Shown: positions 1-9,815, numbered from the stretch's first letter. The stretch is 64,000 nt of DNA from Kosakonia oryzae (GCF_001658025.2 NZ_CP014007.2:1922001-1986000), one strand, 5' to 3'. Numbers and translations: made by a program. The notes: a model not told the origin generated them from the sequence alone.

Positions 1-177
1 CCTGATAACAGCGAGCAGCATGCCCGGGATTTACTGGAAGCTAAAAGCGAGATCCTGAAACTCCGGGCGCAACTGAAGCGCACCGAAGAAGAACAGGATA
101 TCCTGAAAAAGGCTGCGCGGCACGCCAGACTGAATTTACGCTTTATCAATAAATACTGTGCCTTATCGGGGGCATGA
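1..177 (+). pseudogene. IS3-family transposase OrfA, C-terminal fragment
   Basis: An open frame runs in from the left edge and stops at 175-177. It ends in the charged helix and ILKKAARHA motif typical of the end of IS3-family OrfA (the leucine-zipper region after the helix-turn-helix). The N-terminal half lies outside the window, so it cannot be said whether the whole OrfA is intact. The OrfB that follows is broken, so the element is very probably dead. Confidence 0.7.
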
Positions 178-850
178 CGATGTGTCGGATACTAAATGTC
201 GCCCTGGTCGGGTACTAAGCGTGGCTCTATAACCCGGTCTGAGCGCGGGATAAATATAATCAGCGTCAGCTGGTGCTCATCCGTGATTCATATTCATTGA
301 GCTGAGGTGTTTACGATTACCGACGGGTTCATGCTGATCTCAACGGAATCGGGCAGACCTCCGGTGTTGTCCCTAAGTGTGTGTAGCGCCAGTTTACCAC
401 CCTGGGGGCCAACCAGGTCTTATCTTTATCCGTACCTGGCAGGGCTAGCTGTATCTGGCGATGATCTATAGTGCGCTGGTCTGAAACTCACTCTCTCATT
501 TGAACTGGCGCTGGAGGTGCTGGTGATGGCCGTGTGGCAGTACAAACCGACAAGTGGCACCATTGTGCATTCGGAGCAGGGCAGTCAGTATGGTAGTTAC
601 GACTGGCAGCGCTTCTGTCGAGCCAATAATCTGGCCCCGAGTATGAGCCGGGTCGCAACTGCTGGGATAACGCAGTCGCTGAATCGTTTTTCAGTTTACT
701 GAAGAAAGAACGTATCAGAAAACGGATCTATAAAACCCTGGATCTGGCTGGCGCCGATATCTTTATTACATTGAAGCGTTTTATTACCGGGTGCGCCACC
801 ACACTTACCTCGGCGGTGTCAGCCCGGAGGCCCTCGAGCAGACTCCGTCG
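178..850 (+). pseudogene. IS3-family transposase OrfB, decayed
   Basis: Broken remnant of the DDE transposase that follows OrfA. Readable pieces in different frames include RQLVLIRDSYS and YDYRRVHADLNGIGQT (about 265-360), HSEQGSQYGSYDWQRFCRA (about 568-625), ESFFSLLKKERIRKRIYK-like text (about 685-735) and LGGVSPEALEQTP (about 809-847). Stops, frameshifts and an apparent internal deletion prevent a full product. The pieces resemble IS3-subgroup OrfB proteins. The element marks the left flank of the polysaccharide-modification cassette. Confidence 0.7.
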
Positions 851-1536
851 TGAGGACAGGATATGTCTTCAGTCGTGGGGTGAGCACACTATGATAATAA
901 TTATAAGAATGCTCTGCTTCCATTCGATAGTGATTATTTTTCTGCAGTGTGGAGGCTGCTATCTGTGAAGTCATTAAATCAGGATTAAAGAGCTATATCA
1001 GCATTTAGGTATATTTTGAAACCTTATCCGCCGATAAAAAAGCAATCCTAAAAAGCGATCATGCTGATTATTCCTGTTTTGTTTAGTGGAGTAGTAGACT
1101 CAGGTTATGTCTTATCAAAAAAGTTTATTCATAAAGAAATATGAAACAGTATTTTTTAACTGAGCTGTAGAGTATTATATCTTTCAGCTTTTTGTATGAA
1201 AAATTGAAAGTTCCTATTTGGAATAAAGCATTAGGTACACCTCAAGAAATAGTAATGAGAGAGTATGTCGATACCTTCTGAAAATAGGTGTGTGGAGTTA
1301 ACTTGCAGAAGGAAACTATACGGATTTCTTCAGGATTTATTTTCGATAAACTCATTTATGAAAACGAAATAATATCTATAATTCTTGAGATGGTATATGA
1401 AAAATTTTATTTTTTATGTCTGCCTTTATATATTGGAGGAGGGTTCATTATGGCGGAGTTGAGGCGGGGGAATAATAAATGTTATTGTCAGTAAAATTTT
1501 CAATGTCTTAATTATATATAAATGTAGGGTGGGAGA
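851..1536. other. AT-rich stretch without an intact gene
   Basis: About 690 bases of AT-rich DNA with many stops. A short readable frame at 1195-1281 (YEKLKVPIWNKALG then TPQEIVMREYVDTF and a stop) looks like the relic of a coding region, but I do not recognise the family. A 68-codon frame at 1288-1494 has no convincing ribosome site and no family resemblance. Best read as decayed coding DNA between the IS remnant and gtrB. Confidence 0.4.
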
Positions 1537-2475
1537 GTGAAAACAATATCAATCGTTGTTCCATGTTATAATGAAGAAGATGTTATTGAGGTTACCGCTA
1601 AGAGGTTACTTGATTTTATTGAACAACATAAAAAATTTAAGTTCGAAATTATTTTCATTAATGATGGTAGTAGTGATCATACAGAGGAGAAGTTATCGAC
1701 ATTGTGCGACATTCATCAAGTCATAAAGACAGCTTCATTCTCAAGAAATTTTGGTCATCAGATAGCAGTATCTGCTGGCATTGATCTTGCGTCTGGTGAT
1801 GCAGTTGTTCTAATTGATGCGGACTTACAAGACCCTCCTGAAGTCATTGATCAGATGATTGATAAATGGCTTGAAGGTTATGATGTTGTTTATGGCACAA
1901 GGACTGATAGGCATGGAGAGTCAAAATTTAAACTTCTTACGGCGAAATACTTCTACCGTACGTTGAATAAACTGTCAGAAGTACCTATTCCGTTGGATAC
2001 GGGTGATTTTCGTCTGATGGATAAGAAAGTTGTTGAGCAGTTGAAAAACATGCCTGAAAAATCACGATTTGTACGTGGCATGGTAAGTTGGGTCGGTTTT
2101 AGACAAACGTCAGTTAATTATAGGCGATCAGAGCGTTTTGCTGGCGAAAGTAAATATCCATTAAGGAAAATGATTAAGTTTGCCTTTGACGGAATTCTAT
2201 CATTTTCAAAAAAACCACTTCAATTATCAATTTTATTTGGTTTTGCATGTTCGTTTATTGCACTTATCGGGATTGTTTATAGTGTATATATTCGTTTAAT
2301 GACAAATGAGTGGGTTGAAGGATGGGCAACGATATTCATCGCTATCCTTTTTTTGGGTGGGGTTCAATTAATTTCAATTGGCATTCTTGGCGAATATGTC
2401 GGCAGAATTTATGATGAAACAAAAAATAGGCCTATGTATATCCTTGCAAAGAAAAATGGTTTTGAAAATAAATAA
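1537..2475 (+). CDS. gtrB: GtrB-type undecaprenyl-phosphate glycosyltransferase
   Basis: A 312-residue GT-A (GT2-family) transferase. In the GtrB family it moves a sugar, usually glucose, from UDP-sugar to undecaprenyl phosphate on the cytoplasmic face, making the lipid donor for O-antigen side-chain modification. Visible features are the N-terminal ISIVVPCYNEE strand-loop, the DxD metal site at Asp94-Asp96 (LIDADLQDP), and two C-terminal membrane segments at about 228-255 and 264-290. The start is GTG at 1537, preceded by a GGGTGGGAG purine run. It overlaps gtrA by 20 bases. AT-rich codon use unlike the downstream his/cob genes suggests horizontal transfer. The sugar cannot be read from the sequence. 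Confidence 0.88.
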   Translation: MKTISIVVPCYNEEDVIEVTAKRLLDFIEQHKKFKFEIIFINDGSSDHTEEKLSTLCDIHQVIKTASFSRNFGHQIAVSAGIDLASGDAVVLIDADLQDPPEVIDQMIDKWLEGYDVVYGTRTDRHGESKFKLLTAKYFYRTLNKLSEVPIPLDTGDFRLMDKKVVEQLKNMPEKSRFVRGMVSWVGFRQTSVNYRRSERFAGESKYPLRKMIKFAFDGILSFSKKPLQLSILFGFACSFIALIGIVYSVYIRLMTNEWVEGWATIFIAILFLGGVQLISIGILGEYVGRIYDETKNRPMYILAKKNGFENK

Positions 2476-2833
2476 TACCTTTACGCGATTTATTACATCA
2501 GGAATTATCAATACACTTGTTGGATATTTTGTTTTTTTTATCTGCTATAAATTTATAGAACTTTCTCCTGCTATATCTAATGCAATAAGTTACGCATTTG
2601 GATTGGTCTGTTCTTTTATTCTTAGTGCAACATTTGTGTTCAGTAAAACGAATCAATTAAGGAAAAGGAGCATTAAATTTATCATTTGTTTCTTTATAGC
2701 CTTTATGGTTAATCAATTGGTGTTGTGGTTTTTGTCTTCCTCGATTAATATCTATTTTTCACAGATTTTCGCGATGGCCTCGTATACAATTGTTTTCTAC
2801 ATTTTAAATAAATACTTTGTTTTCAGTTCATGA
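2456..2833 (+). CDS. gtrA: GtrA-family flippase
   Basis: A 125-residue membrane protein with four predicted hydrophobic segments and the family opening FTRFITSGIINTLVGYFVFF. GtrA proteins are thought to flip the undecaprenyl-phosphate-sugar made by GtrB to the periplasmic side. I chose ATG 2456 because it gives the usual GtrA length of about 120 residues; a longer in-frame start at 2378 lies inside gtrB and adds non-family residues. It overlaps the gtrB end by 20 bases, implying coupled translation. Here gtrB precedes gtrA, the reverse of the phage-borne gtrA-gtrB order. Confidence 0.85.
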   Translation: MVLKINNTFTRFITSGIINTLVGYFVFFICYKFIELSPAISNAISYAFGLVCSFILSATFVFSKTNQLRKRSIKFIICFFIAFMVNQLVLWFLSSSINIYFSQIFAMASYTIVFYILNKYFVFSS

Positions 2834-2954
2834 CTAATGTTTCTTGAAGCTTCTAGTGGGATATTTGCGAGTATATAAAATTTAGTATTGACACCTACTG
2901 GCTGTGCTGGAGTTATTTATCCACGATGGACCTGAAATCTATAGGTAATGTTAA

Positions 2955-4427
2955 ATGAATAGTAATAATTTAGTGAAAATAAATCCAGTAATGGTTTTTT
3001 TTATTTTTATATTTGTTTTCTTAATGTTCTTTTTTACTGTAATTCACCCAATTACTATTATTTCTGGTGATGATTGGAAAGGACTGTCTTTGTCACGTGC
3101 AGCATACCCTCAGTGGCACGGTTTCAATCCTATCAAAGTTGTCCCTGAGTTATTGCTTCCATTTGTTGGATATTTTTCTTCTTTCCTTTTGAAACCCTTC
3201 GGAGTTAACTTCTTCTTTGGTATTGCGGTTATTACTGCTTTTGTTACATCCTCTATAGTTACTTTTTTTCTTATACAATTACACCTTTTTCTGAAGGAAA
3301 AAATAGCTACAGATAGTAGATTGTCTTTGATAATAACATCTATTGTGTTTTTGTATTTTTTTGGGATGTTCAAATCTACGGATAATAGCCCATACTTGCT
3401 ATGGGAGATTAATTTAACTTGTTATTATCATTATGTATTGCCTGCGTTAATGAATGGTTCATTTGTGATTTACCTTATGAGAAAGGATGTAAATAATACA
3501 TTCTGCTCTCGTTTGTTAAATGGAGAACCTTTGTTTCTTGTACTTGTGACTTACTTGTGCGTGTTTTCGAGTATTTTTGCTAGTATCGTTTTGGCCTCAT
3601 ACTGTGGAACAAAATTCCTTATCAGTATATTGGCAAATATTAAATGTAAATCCAATATTTTCAGAGATAATCAATTTAATATTTTTGTGTTGGGTGTGTG
3701 GTTTATTTCTGCTGTTTATGAAATGAATGGTGGCAGGGCATCTCAGATTGAAGAGAGTGATTTAGCAATAGGGAAAAGTATAAGTAATTTAATTCATTTT
3801 CTATATGGCACTGATCTTTTATTTGGTGGTTTCTTAATTTTTAGTTTAATTATCAGTGTTTACTTTTTCTCTTTTGGACATGGAAAGAAATTACCTGAGA
3901 TAAAGAATACATATTGGGTATCAGTAATTTCCTGGGTGTTTTCTTTTGTCGCTTTAATCTTAGTTTGTGCAAAAGCATCTCCATCTTATGCAGGGCGCCC
4001 AGTTGCTATGTGGGGGGTTTATATGTATCCCTTATTAGTAACCTGTATTTTTATTTCATCTGCATGTAAAAAGAATAAATGGATTTCAACATTGCTACCA
4101 TTGTTAGTGCTGTGCCTTCTTAATAAAGCAACTTCAGCAAAAAACACATTAATGGAATCACAGAACCTTAATTTAACTTTCGCAACGGCTCAGGATGTTG
4201 GCGAAAATATTATATCTCAAATTATTAAGGCTGAAAGGGACGGCCAAACTTCAGTCGTACTCCATGTGCCAAAAGGAGATGATAATGATAACTGGCCTTT
4301 CCCGATATATATGGGGTCGGGGATCTCAAGAACATTACTAATTAATGGTATTACCAAAAAAGAAATTGAAATAAAAATATATCCAGATAAAAATATGAAT
4401 TCTGAATATAATATACCATTTAAATAA
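2955..4427 (+). CDS. polytopic GT-C-like glycosyltransferase (GtrC/GtrII role)
   Basis: A 490-residue, very hydrophobic protein with about ten predicted membrane segments. After the first segment there is a periplasmic-type loop with an acidic pair (ISGDDWKG, about residues 39-46), the placement seen in GT-C transferases that use lipid-linked sugars. Being third after gtrB and gtrA, it occupies the slot of the serotype-specific transferase that adds the sugar to O antigen in the periplasm. Family assignment rests on topology and context; these proteins are highly divergent. ATG 2955 is the only sensible start. Codon use is AT-rich. Confidence 0.65.
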   Translation: MNSNNLVKINPVMVFFIFIFVFLMFFFTVIHPITIISGDDWKGLSLSRAAYPQWHGFNPIKVVPELLLPFVGYFSSFLLKPFGVNFFFGIAVITAFVTSSIVTFFLIQLHLFLKEKIATDSRLSLIITSIVFLYFFGMFKSTDNSPYLLWEINLTCYYHYVLPALMNGSFVIYLMRKDVNNTFCSRLLNGEPLFLVLVTYLCVFSSIFASIVLASYCGTKFLISILANIKCKSNIFRDNQFNIFVLGVWFISAVYEMNGGRASQIEESDLAIGKSISNLIHFLYGTDLLFGGFLIFSLIISVYFFSFGHGKKLPEIKNTYWVSVISWVFSFVALILVCAKASPSYAGRPVAMWGVYMYPLLVTCIFISSACKKNKWISTLLPLLVLCLLNKATSAKNTLMESQNLNLTFATAQDVGENIISQIIKAERDGQTSVVLHVPKGDDNDNWPFPIYMGSGISRTLLINGITKKEIEIKIYPDKNMNSEYNIPFK

Positions 4428-4899
4428 TGGAATATAACTATTTTAAATGAGAACACTATGTCTAGGAATAGGGGATGATGTTAATCTCAATTTAGGGGTA
4501 TTTGTGGTTTTTTGGATAAGGCTTTCTAATAAAGTATAGTGATCGACAATAACTTTCTTCCTATACATGACAAAATTTTAATATCACTGTGAATCAGTTA
4601 TTTTCGGCATGCAAGTAATGCTCAGTATTTTGTTTTTCTCTTAAATAGGATTTTTTAGTTAGTTAACTGAGACAGTGAAATATTATTTTGATGAGTGCTT
4701 TATAAATGGTTTTAGCTGTGTTGTTACTATGTAGATTATTATATTATAATTAATAAATTGATTTTACAAATGATTTTTATATTGATCATGGAATTTAGGA
4801 GGCATTGTAGAAAATATTTTGTTTTAATAAAACCTCCCTGTCAGAGGGGGATGATTGATTATGGGTGATATAATTATATAATATACGGCTGCGATAAAG
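4428..4899. other. AT-rich gap with a possible promoter for the acyltransferase
   Basis: About 470 bases with no open frame I would defend. Near the right end, TTGATT (4855-4860) and TATAAT (4877-4882), 16 bases apart, could be a sigma-70 promoter for the acyltransferase gene, giving a very short leader. A second TATAAT lies at 4869-4874. In AT-rich DNA such matches arise by chance, so this is weak evidence. Confidence 0.3.
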
Positions 4900-6069
4900 A
4901 TGATATATTTAGAGCAACATCAGATCTTGTTTTTCTTAATAAGCATATTGTTTATTAGTGCTATGTTTAGTGTTTTTTTTAAATATAATGTGGACGTCGA
5001 ATCAAGAAATATCCAGCTCGATTCAATTAGGTTTTTTTTGGCCTCATCAGTGATGTTTAGTCACTCTATTTATATGTATCATCATATACGGGGGCCAAAA
5101 TGGATGACTACCACACCTATACTCTCTTTTTATGCAATGATCGGTGTGGCTATGTTTTTCTCAATAACAGGATTTCTCTTTTGGGGAAAGGTTAGTAAAG
5201 ATGATAATCCTAATTGGATATCCTTGTTTATAAATAGATTTTTTAGGATCGTTCCATTAATAATAATCAACGTCATATGTATAGTTATTGTTTACTCATT
5301 CTATGCGTGGCTGTCAGAGAGGAATACTCATATAAGTTATGACTTAATATACTGGTTCGATTTTTTAAACAATACTAAAAAGCAATTTAATGGAATTAGT
5401 AGTGCTTGGGTAGCTACGGCAGGGGTTTATTGGACTCTTGTATATGAATGGGGTTTTTATTTCTCTTTACCTATTCTATGGATGTTAGGGAGGAAAAACA
5501 GATCTACAGCCTTTACTATTGGTTTGATTTTTCTCATCATTTATCTCTTACCTGGACTAGTACAACAAATTTCTTTCTATGTGAGACCTTTTGCTTTTTT
5601 GCATTTTGTGATTGGAATGTTGGTCTGGGAAGTTAAAAACAAAATAATCATAAGTAAAAAAGTTGCTGATGTGTTATTGCTATTTTCTGTTGGGTATATA
5701 CTCTTCTTTGGATATAAGACAGGTGAGGCTGTGTATGATACTTCAAGTTACATTAATTTTTTTATATTCTTGATCTTATTGTTGCTCAGTAAAGGAGCGG
5801 ATCTTTGGGGGGTACTGAAATTTAGGATTTTTGTTCTTTTGGGGGAAGCCAGTTATAGCATATATATTATGCATGGTGTTGTCATTTTTACATTGCTGCG
5901 AATAGCTCAATATTTAAATGTATCCGATAGGTATATACCTTTTTTGTTTTTGGTAAGCTATGTTACGACATATTTGGTATCAATAATGACATATTTTTAT
6001 ATAGAGAAACCATTTATTTTTCATGGTAAAAAAATTGTTAAATTGTATGTTAAAAATGAGAGGGACTAA
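4900..6069 (+). CDS. acyltransferase-3 family membrane protein (OafA/WecH-like)
   Basis: A 389-residue integral membrane protein with about ten hydrophobic segments. It shows the acyltransferase-3 hallmarks: LDSIRFFLASSVMFSH (about 31-46; arginine and histidine of the family core), then GVAMFFSITGFLFWGK (about 77-92), and a C-terminal ASYSIYIMHG motif. Such proteins O-acetylate sugars of lipopolysaccharide, capsule or Nod-type glycans using cytoplasmic acyl-CoA. Next to the gtr genes it probably acetylates the O antigen. Substrate is unknown. The Shine-Dalgarno sequence is weak. AT-rich like its gtr neighbours. Confidence 0.8.
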   Translation: MIYLEQHQILFFLISILFISAMFSVFFKYNVDVESRNIQLDSIRFFLASSVMFSHSIYMYHHIRGPKWMTTTPILSFYAMIGVAMFFSITGFLFWGKVSKDDNPNWISLFINRFFRIVPLIIINVICIVIVYSFYAWLSERNTHISYDLIYWFDFLNNTKKQFNGISSAWVATAGVYWTLVYEWGFYFSLPILWMLGRKNRSTAFTIGLIFLIIYLLPGLVQQISFYVRPFAFLHFVIGMLVWEVKNKIIISKKVADVLLLFSVGYILFFGYKTGEAVYDTSSYINFFIFLILLLLSKGADLWGVLKFRIFVLLGEASYSIYIMHGVVIFTLLRIAQYLNVSDRYIPFLFLVSYVTTYLVSIMTYFYIEKPFIFHGKKIVKLYVKNERD

Positions 6070-6256
6070 TTTTATTAGAGTTGAATTTTTATTTTATAAG
6101 GATGATCTACATCATTCTTCATTTTATTAACTGACCTTTCACAATCTTTTTCTGTCACATCTGTTTGTGGAAGAACTGTAAATATTTCTTAAATTCGTAC
6201 CGTTCTCTTTCGGAGCATCTCCTGATATGCTGATTATGTCCGCTGAGGACATTGCC

Positions 6257-7284
6257 ATGCGTAAAGCCCTATTTACTGAGTACCAGATCATAGCTGTTCT
6301 CCAGTTCGTCGAGGTCGGACGAACTGTCTAATATATTGACCGCGAAGTAGAAATAGCAGATGCCTGGTATTACAACTGGAAAGCGAAATATGGCGTGATG
6401 GAAGCCGCTGATATTAAAAAGATCAAAGTTCTGGAGTATGGGAGCCGCGTATTAAACAGATGATTGCCGATGATGAGTCTGGGAAATCGTACGTTAAAAG
6501 GCGTTATCGGGAAAAAGCTTTAAAAACAGCTATAAAGTTTGAACTTGCCTGCTATCTGAATGAAAGTTATCGCTGAGCAGGACGGTCTACTTTTATTAGC
6601 CTGATACCTGTTGTGATGAGCCGGTACTCCTGGCGCTGACTGAAGCGGCTGAGTGCTATCCGCAACCAAAAACATGTTTACTGGATTTATTGCCTGCTGA
6701 GACTAAATGTTCGCTGCAAGGGCAAGCAACATCTGCATGTCCGTAATTCGGCACCACTAGCGATGCCGGATACGCTTAACCAGATCTGGCCTGTTGATTT
6801 TGTGCACGCTGTACTGGTTTGCGGCAGACACTTCTGGACCCTCCTTATGGTGGATGATTTTGAGTGTGAAGCGTCGGCGACAGAGATCGACCTGAATATC
6901 CCGACGCGGCGCGTACTCAGGGGTCTGGACGGGGTGGTGGCAAAACGGGGTTATCCGATGACGATGCGGATGGATAACGGGCCAGTACTCGTCTACTTGG
7001 TGCAGGACAGTAGGCTGAGGACCATAACGTGACATAGGAATTTTTCAGGTCACGTAAGCAACACAGTATGCCTTTATAGAATGTTTGAACCCGACATACC
7101 GCATGGAAATACTGGCTTGTCACCTATTCAGAACACTGAGCGAAGTACGGGAAATCACAGATCGCTGGCTGCTGTCATACAACAGTGAGTGGTCCCATGA
7201 ATCCCTGAATAACCTAACGGCGGAAGAATATGGGCTGATGGCACAAGGCCCGGAAATCTCAAAAAATGTGTGCTTCCACTACAG
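6257..7284 (+). pseudogene. IS3-family (IS407/IS51-like) element, decayed
   Basis: A second IS3-type remnant. It opens at ATG 6257 with MRKALFTEYQIIAVLQFVE and YYNWKAKYGVMEAADIKK, the HTH start of OrfA, interrupted by a TAA in place of the usual lysine codon. Later pieces match OrfB: NQIWPVDFVHAVLVCGRHFW (about 6778-6837), the second DDE aspartate in MRMDNGPV (about 6964-6987) where the usual PEF glutamate region is altered, and EVREITDRWLLSYNSE near 7145-7190. Multiple stops and frameshifts make it nonfunctional. It differs in subgroup from the remnant at 1-850, so the two are not a simple composite transposon. Confidence 0.75.
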
Positions 7285-7341
7285 CACACTTATAAACGTA
7301 CTGACAAGGATGGCGTCTTCCACACCGAGTGGCTGGATTAA
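7285..7341 (+). pseudogene. gnd: 3'-terminal fossil of gnd
   Basis: Eighteen codons plus TAA read HTYKRTDKDGVFHTEWLD, the C-terminus of enterobacterial 6-phosphogluconate dehydrogenase (Gnd). Upstream of the first histidine codon the reading frame leaves Gnd and joins the IS3 remnant, so the rest of the gene is missing here. gnd normally sits between the O-antigen cluster and ugd, exactly this position. The fragment is therefore a scar left when the cassette or an IS element entered at the gnd 3' end. Whether a complete gnd lies left of the window cannot be seen. Confidence 0.85.
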
Positions 7342-7368
7342 TCTGAAATCATTCGTTTGATGAATACA

Positions 7369-7397
7369 AGCCCGGTTAGCGTAACCGGGCTTTTTTT
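7369..7397 (+). terminator. intrinsic terminator of the gnd position
   Basis: A ten- to eleven-base-pair stem (AGCCCGGTTA / TAACCGGGCT) with a three-base loop is followed by a run of Ts. It lies 27 bases after the gnd fossil stop codon, so it is probably the original gnd terminator. Confidence 0.9.
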
Positions 7398-7606
7398 CGG
7401 CCGCAGCGCGGCTTTTCAGGGCACTCGTCTTTAATTTGTTGACATTTCGACATTAAACTTCGCATCAACGCCGCTGTTGCAGGCTGGTTGTCGCCTTGAC
7501 AGTCCCTCAACAGAAGAGGTAAAAACCCCAACAGTTATTGATATTAAGTGGGTGGCGACAGATTCGTCATCTCCGGTTTCATACACTCACAAAAGTTGCT
7601 TATCGA

Positions 7607-8773
7607 ATGAAAATAACAATCTCCGGAACAGGTTACGTTGGGCTATCAAACGGGATTCTGATCGCGCAGAACCATGAGGTCGTCGCGCTGGATATCGTGC
7701 AATCCAAAGTTGATATGCTTAACCAGAAGATTTCTCCCATCGTTGATAAGGAAATCCAGGAGTATTTGCAGAATAAGCCGCTGAATTTCCGTGCCACCAC
7801 GGACAAGCAGGAAGCGTATCGCGGCGCCGACTTTGTGATTATCGCCACCCCGACGGATTACGATCCGAAAACCAACTACTTCAATACCAGCAGCGTGGAA
7901 TCGGTGATCCGCGATGTGCTGGACATTAACCCGCAGGCGGTGATGATTATCAAATCCACCATTCCGGTGGGCTTTACCCAGTCAATCCGCGAAAAATTCG
8001 GCGTGGATAACATCATTTTTTCACCAGAATTCCTGCGGGAAGGGAAAGCGCTGTACGATAACCTGCATCCGTCACGTATCGTCATCGGCGAGCGTTCTGA
8101 ACGTGCTGAGCGTTTTGCCGCGCTGTTGCAGGAAGGGGCGATTAAAAAAGATATTCGCGTGCTGTTTACCGACTCTACGGAAGCCGAAGCGATCAAACTG
8201 TTCGCCAACACCTATCTGGCGATGCGTGTTGCTTACTTCAACGAGCTGGACAGCTATGCGGAAAGCTTGGGGCTGAACAGCCGCCAGATTATTGAAGGCG
8301 TTTGTCTCGATCCGCGCATCGGCAACCACTACAACAACCCGTCATTTGGTTACGGCGGCTACTGTCTGCCGAAAGACACCAAACAGCTGTTGGCAAACTA
8401 CCAGTCAGTGCCGAACAACATTATTTCGGCCATCGTTGATGCTAACCGCACGCGTAAAGACTTTATCGCCGATTCCATTCTCTCGCGTAAACCGAAAGTG
8501 GTCGGCGTTTACCGCCTGATCATGAAGAGCGGTTCCGATAACTTCCGCGCGTCGTCCATTCAGGGCATCATGAAGCGCATTAAAGCGAAGGGTGTGCAGG
8601 TCATCATTTATGAACCGGTGATGCAGGAAGATGAATTCTTCCATTCCCGCGTAGTGCGCGACCTGGAGGCGTTTAAGCAGGAAGCTGACGTGATTATCTC
8701 CAACCGTATGGCGCAGGAACTGTCTGATGTAGCGGACAAAGTCTATACCCGTGATTTATTCGGTAACGACTAA
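7607..8773 (+). CDS. ugd: UDP-glucose 6-dehydrogenase
   Basis: A 388-residue protein, the exact length of E. coli Ugd. It oxidises UDP-glucose to UDP-glucuronate with two NAD+, feeding capsule, colanic acid and L-Ara4N-lipid A synthesis. The N-terminal NAD site reads [12 protein letters not shown]; the catalytic cysteine is in [11 protein letters not shown] (about residue 253). ATG 7607 begins the conserved MKITISGTG; an in-frame upstream start at 7538 adds non-family residues. The 200-base upstream region has a TTGACA hexamer (7439-7444) but no clear -10. The gene ends at a bidirectional terminator shared with the convergent epimerase. Confidence 0.97.
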   Translation: MKITISGTGYVGLSNGILIAQNHEVVALDIVQSKVDMLNQKISPIVDKEIQEYLQNKPLNFRATTDKQEAYRGADFVIIATPTDYDPKTNYFNTSSVESVIRDVLDINPQAVMIIKSTIPVGFTQSIREKFGVDNIIFSPEFLREGKALYDNLHPSRIVIGERSERAERFAALLQEGAIKKDIRVLFTDSTEAEAIKLFANTYLAMRVAYFNELDSYAESLGLNSRQIIEGVCLDPRIGNHYNNPSFGYGGYCLPKDTKQLLANYQSVPNNIISAIVDANRTRKDFIADSILSRKPKVVGVYRLIMKSGSDNFRASSIQGIMKRIKAKGVQVIIYEPVMQEDEFFHSRVVRDLEAFKQEADVIISNRMAQELSDVADKVYTRDLFGND

Positions 8774-8785
8774 AGACGAAAAATA

Positions 8786-8812
8786 AAAACGGCCCATAAG
8801 GGCCGTTTTTTT
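8786..8812. terminator. bidirectional terminator between ugd and epimerase
   Basis: Stem ACGGCCC / GGGCCGT with an ATAA loop, flanked by A-run on the left and T-run on the right, so it can terminate both convergent genes. It slightly overlaps the stop region of the minus-strand gene. Confidence 0.9.
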
Positions 8813-9815
8813 ATACTTTATAAAAGTCTCTGTACCACTCAACAAAGCGTTTCACCCCTTCTTTAACCGAGGTTTGCGGTTTAAAACCGATTGTGTCGTA
8901 CAGTGGTTGAGTGTCCGCGCTGGTCTCCAGCACATCGCCCGGTTGAATCGGCAGCATATTTTTCTGTGCTTCAATGCCCAGCGCCTCTTCCAGCGCCGTA
9001 ATGTAATCCATCAATTCCACCGGCGAGCTATTGCCGATGTTATAGACATGGTAAGGCGCAGAGCTGCTGGCTGGTGTACCGGTTTCTACCGTCCAGCCCG
9101 GGTTGGCCTGCGGGATCACCTCCTGCATACGGACGATCGCTTCAACGATATCATCGATATAAGTGAAGTCGCGCTTCATCTTGCCGTAGTTATAAACGTC
9201 GATGCTTTTGCCTTCCAGCATCGCTTTGGTGAATTTAAACAGCGCCATGTCCGGGCGCCCCCATGGGCCATAAACGGTGAAGAAACGCAAACCGGTAGTC
9301 GGTAATCCGTAAAGGTGAGAGTAGGTGTGGGACATCAACTCATTGGCTTTTTTGGTGGCCGCATACAGCGAAACCGGATGATCAACGGAATCATCTGTGG
9401 AGAAGGGCATTTTACGGTTCAGGCCGTAAACGGAACTGGAGGAGGCATAGAGCAGATGCTGTACTTTATTGTGGCGGCAACCTTCCAGTACGTTCAGATG
9501 CCCAATGAGATTCGATTCGGCATAAACATGCGGATTTTCCAGCGAGTAGCGTACGCCAGCCTGCGCCGCTAAATGGATCACCCGGTCGAATTTCTCGGCC
9601 GCAAATAGCTGTGCCATATTTTCGCGGTCGGCGAGGTCAATCTTGTGGAAGCTGAAGCCGGGCGAGGCCAGCAGATCCAGGCGTGCCTGTTTCAGGCTCA
9701 CATCGTAATAATTATTGAGATTATCAATCCCTACAACCTGGTGGCCAGCCTGCAAAAGGCGCTCGCTGACGTGGAAGCCGATAAAGCCGGCCGCGCCGGT
9801 AACCAGAAATTTCAT
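8811..9815 (-). CDS. uge: UDP-glucuronate 4-epimerase-like SDR enzyme
   Basis: A 334-residue extended short-chain dehydrogenase. The Rossmann motif TGAAGFIGFH is at residues 6-15 and the catalytic YAATK is near residue 151; an RDFTYIDDIVEAI motif follows. Length and sequence match the Uge group that interconverts UDP-glucuronate and UDP-galacturonate, used in Klebsiella-type capsule and lipopolysaccharide core. Its position beside ugd, which makes UDP-glucuronate, supports that substrate. Related 4-epimerases with other substrates cannot be fully excluded. It is transcribed toward ugd, and its start codon is about 200 bases from wzz on the other strand. Confidence 0.85.
   Translation of the reverse strand: MKFLVTGAAGFIGFHVSERLLQAGHQVVGIDNLNNYYDVSLKQARLDLLASPGFSFHKIDLADRENMAQLFAAEKFDRVIHLAAQAGVRYSLENPHVYAESNLIGHLNVLEGCRHNKVQHLLYASSSSVYGLNRKMPFSTDDSVDHPVSLYAATKKANELMSHTYSHLYGLPTTGLRFFTVYGPWGRPDMALFKFTKAMLEGKSIDVYNYGKMKRDFTYIDDIVEAIVRMQEVIPQANPGWTVETGTPASSSAPYHVYNIGNSSPVELMDYITALEEALGIEAQKNMLPIQPGDVLETSADTQPLYDTIGFKPQTSVKEGVKRFVEWYRDFYKV

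Noticed and set aside
1288-1494. 68-codon frame before gtrB
   Set aside because: No convincing ribosome site, AT-rich decayed surroundings, no family resemblance.
1-7360. Composite transposon bounded by two copies of one IS
   Set aside because: The two IS3-family remnants have different OrfA/OrfB sequences and belong to different subgroups.
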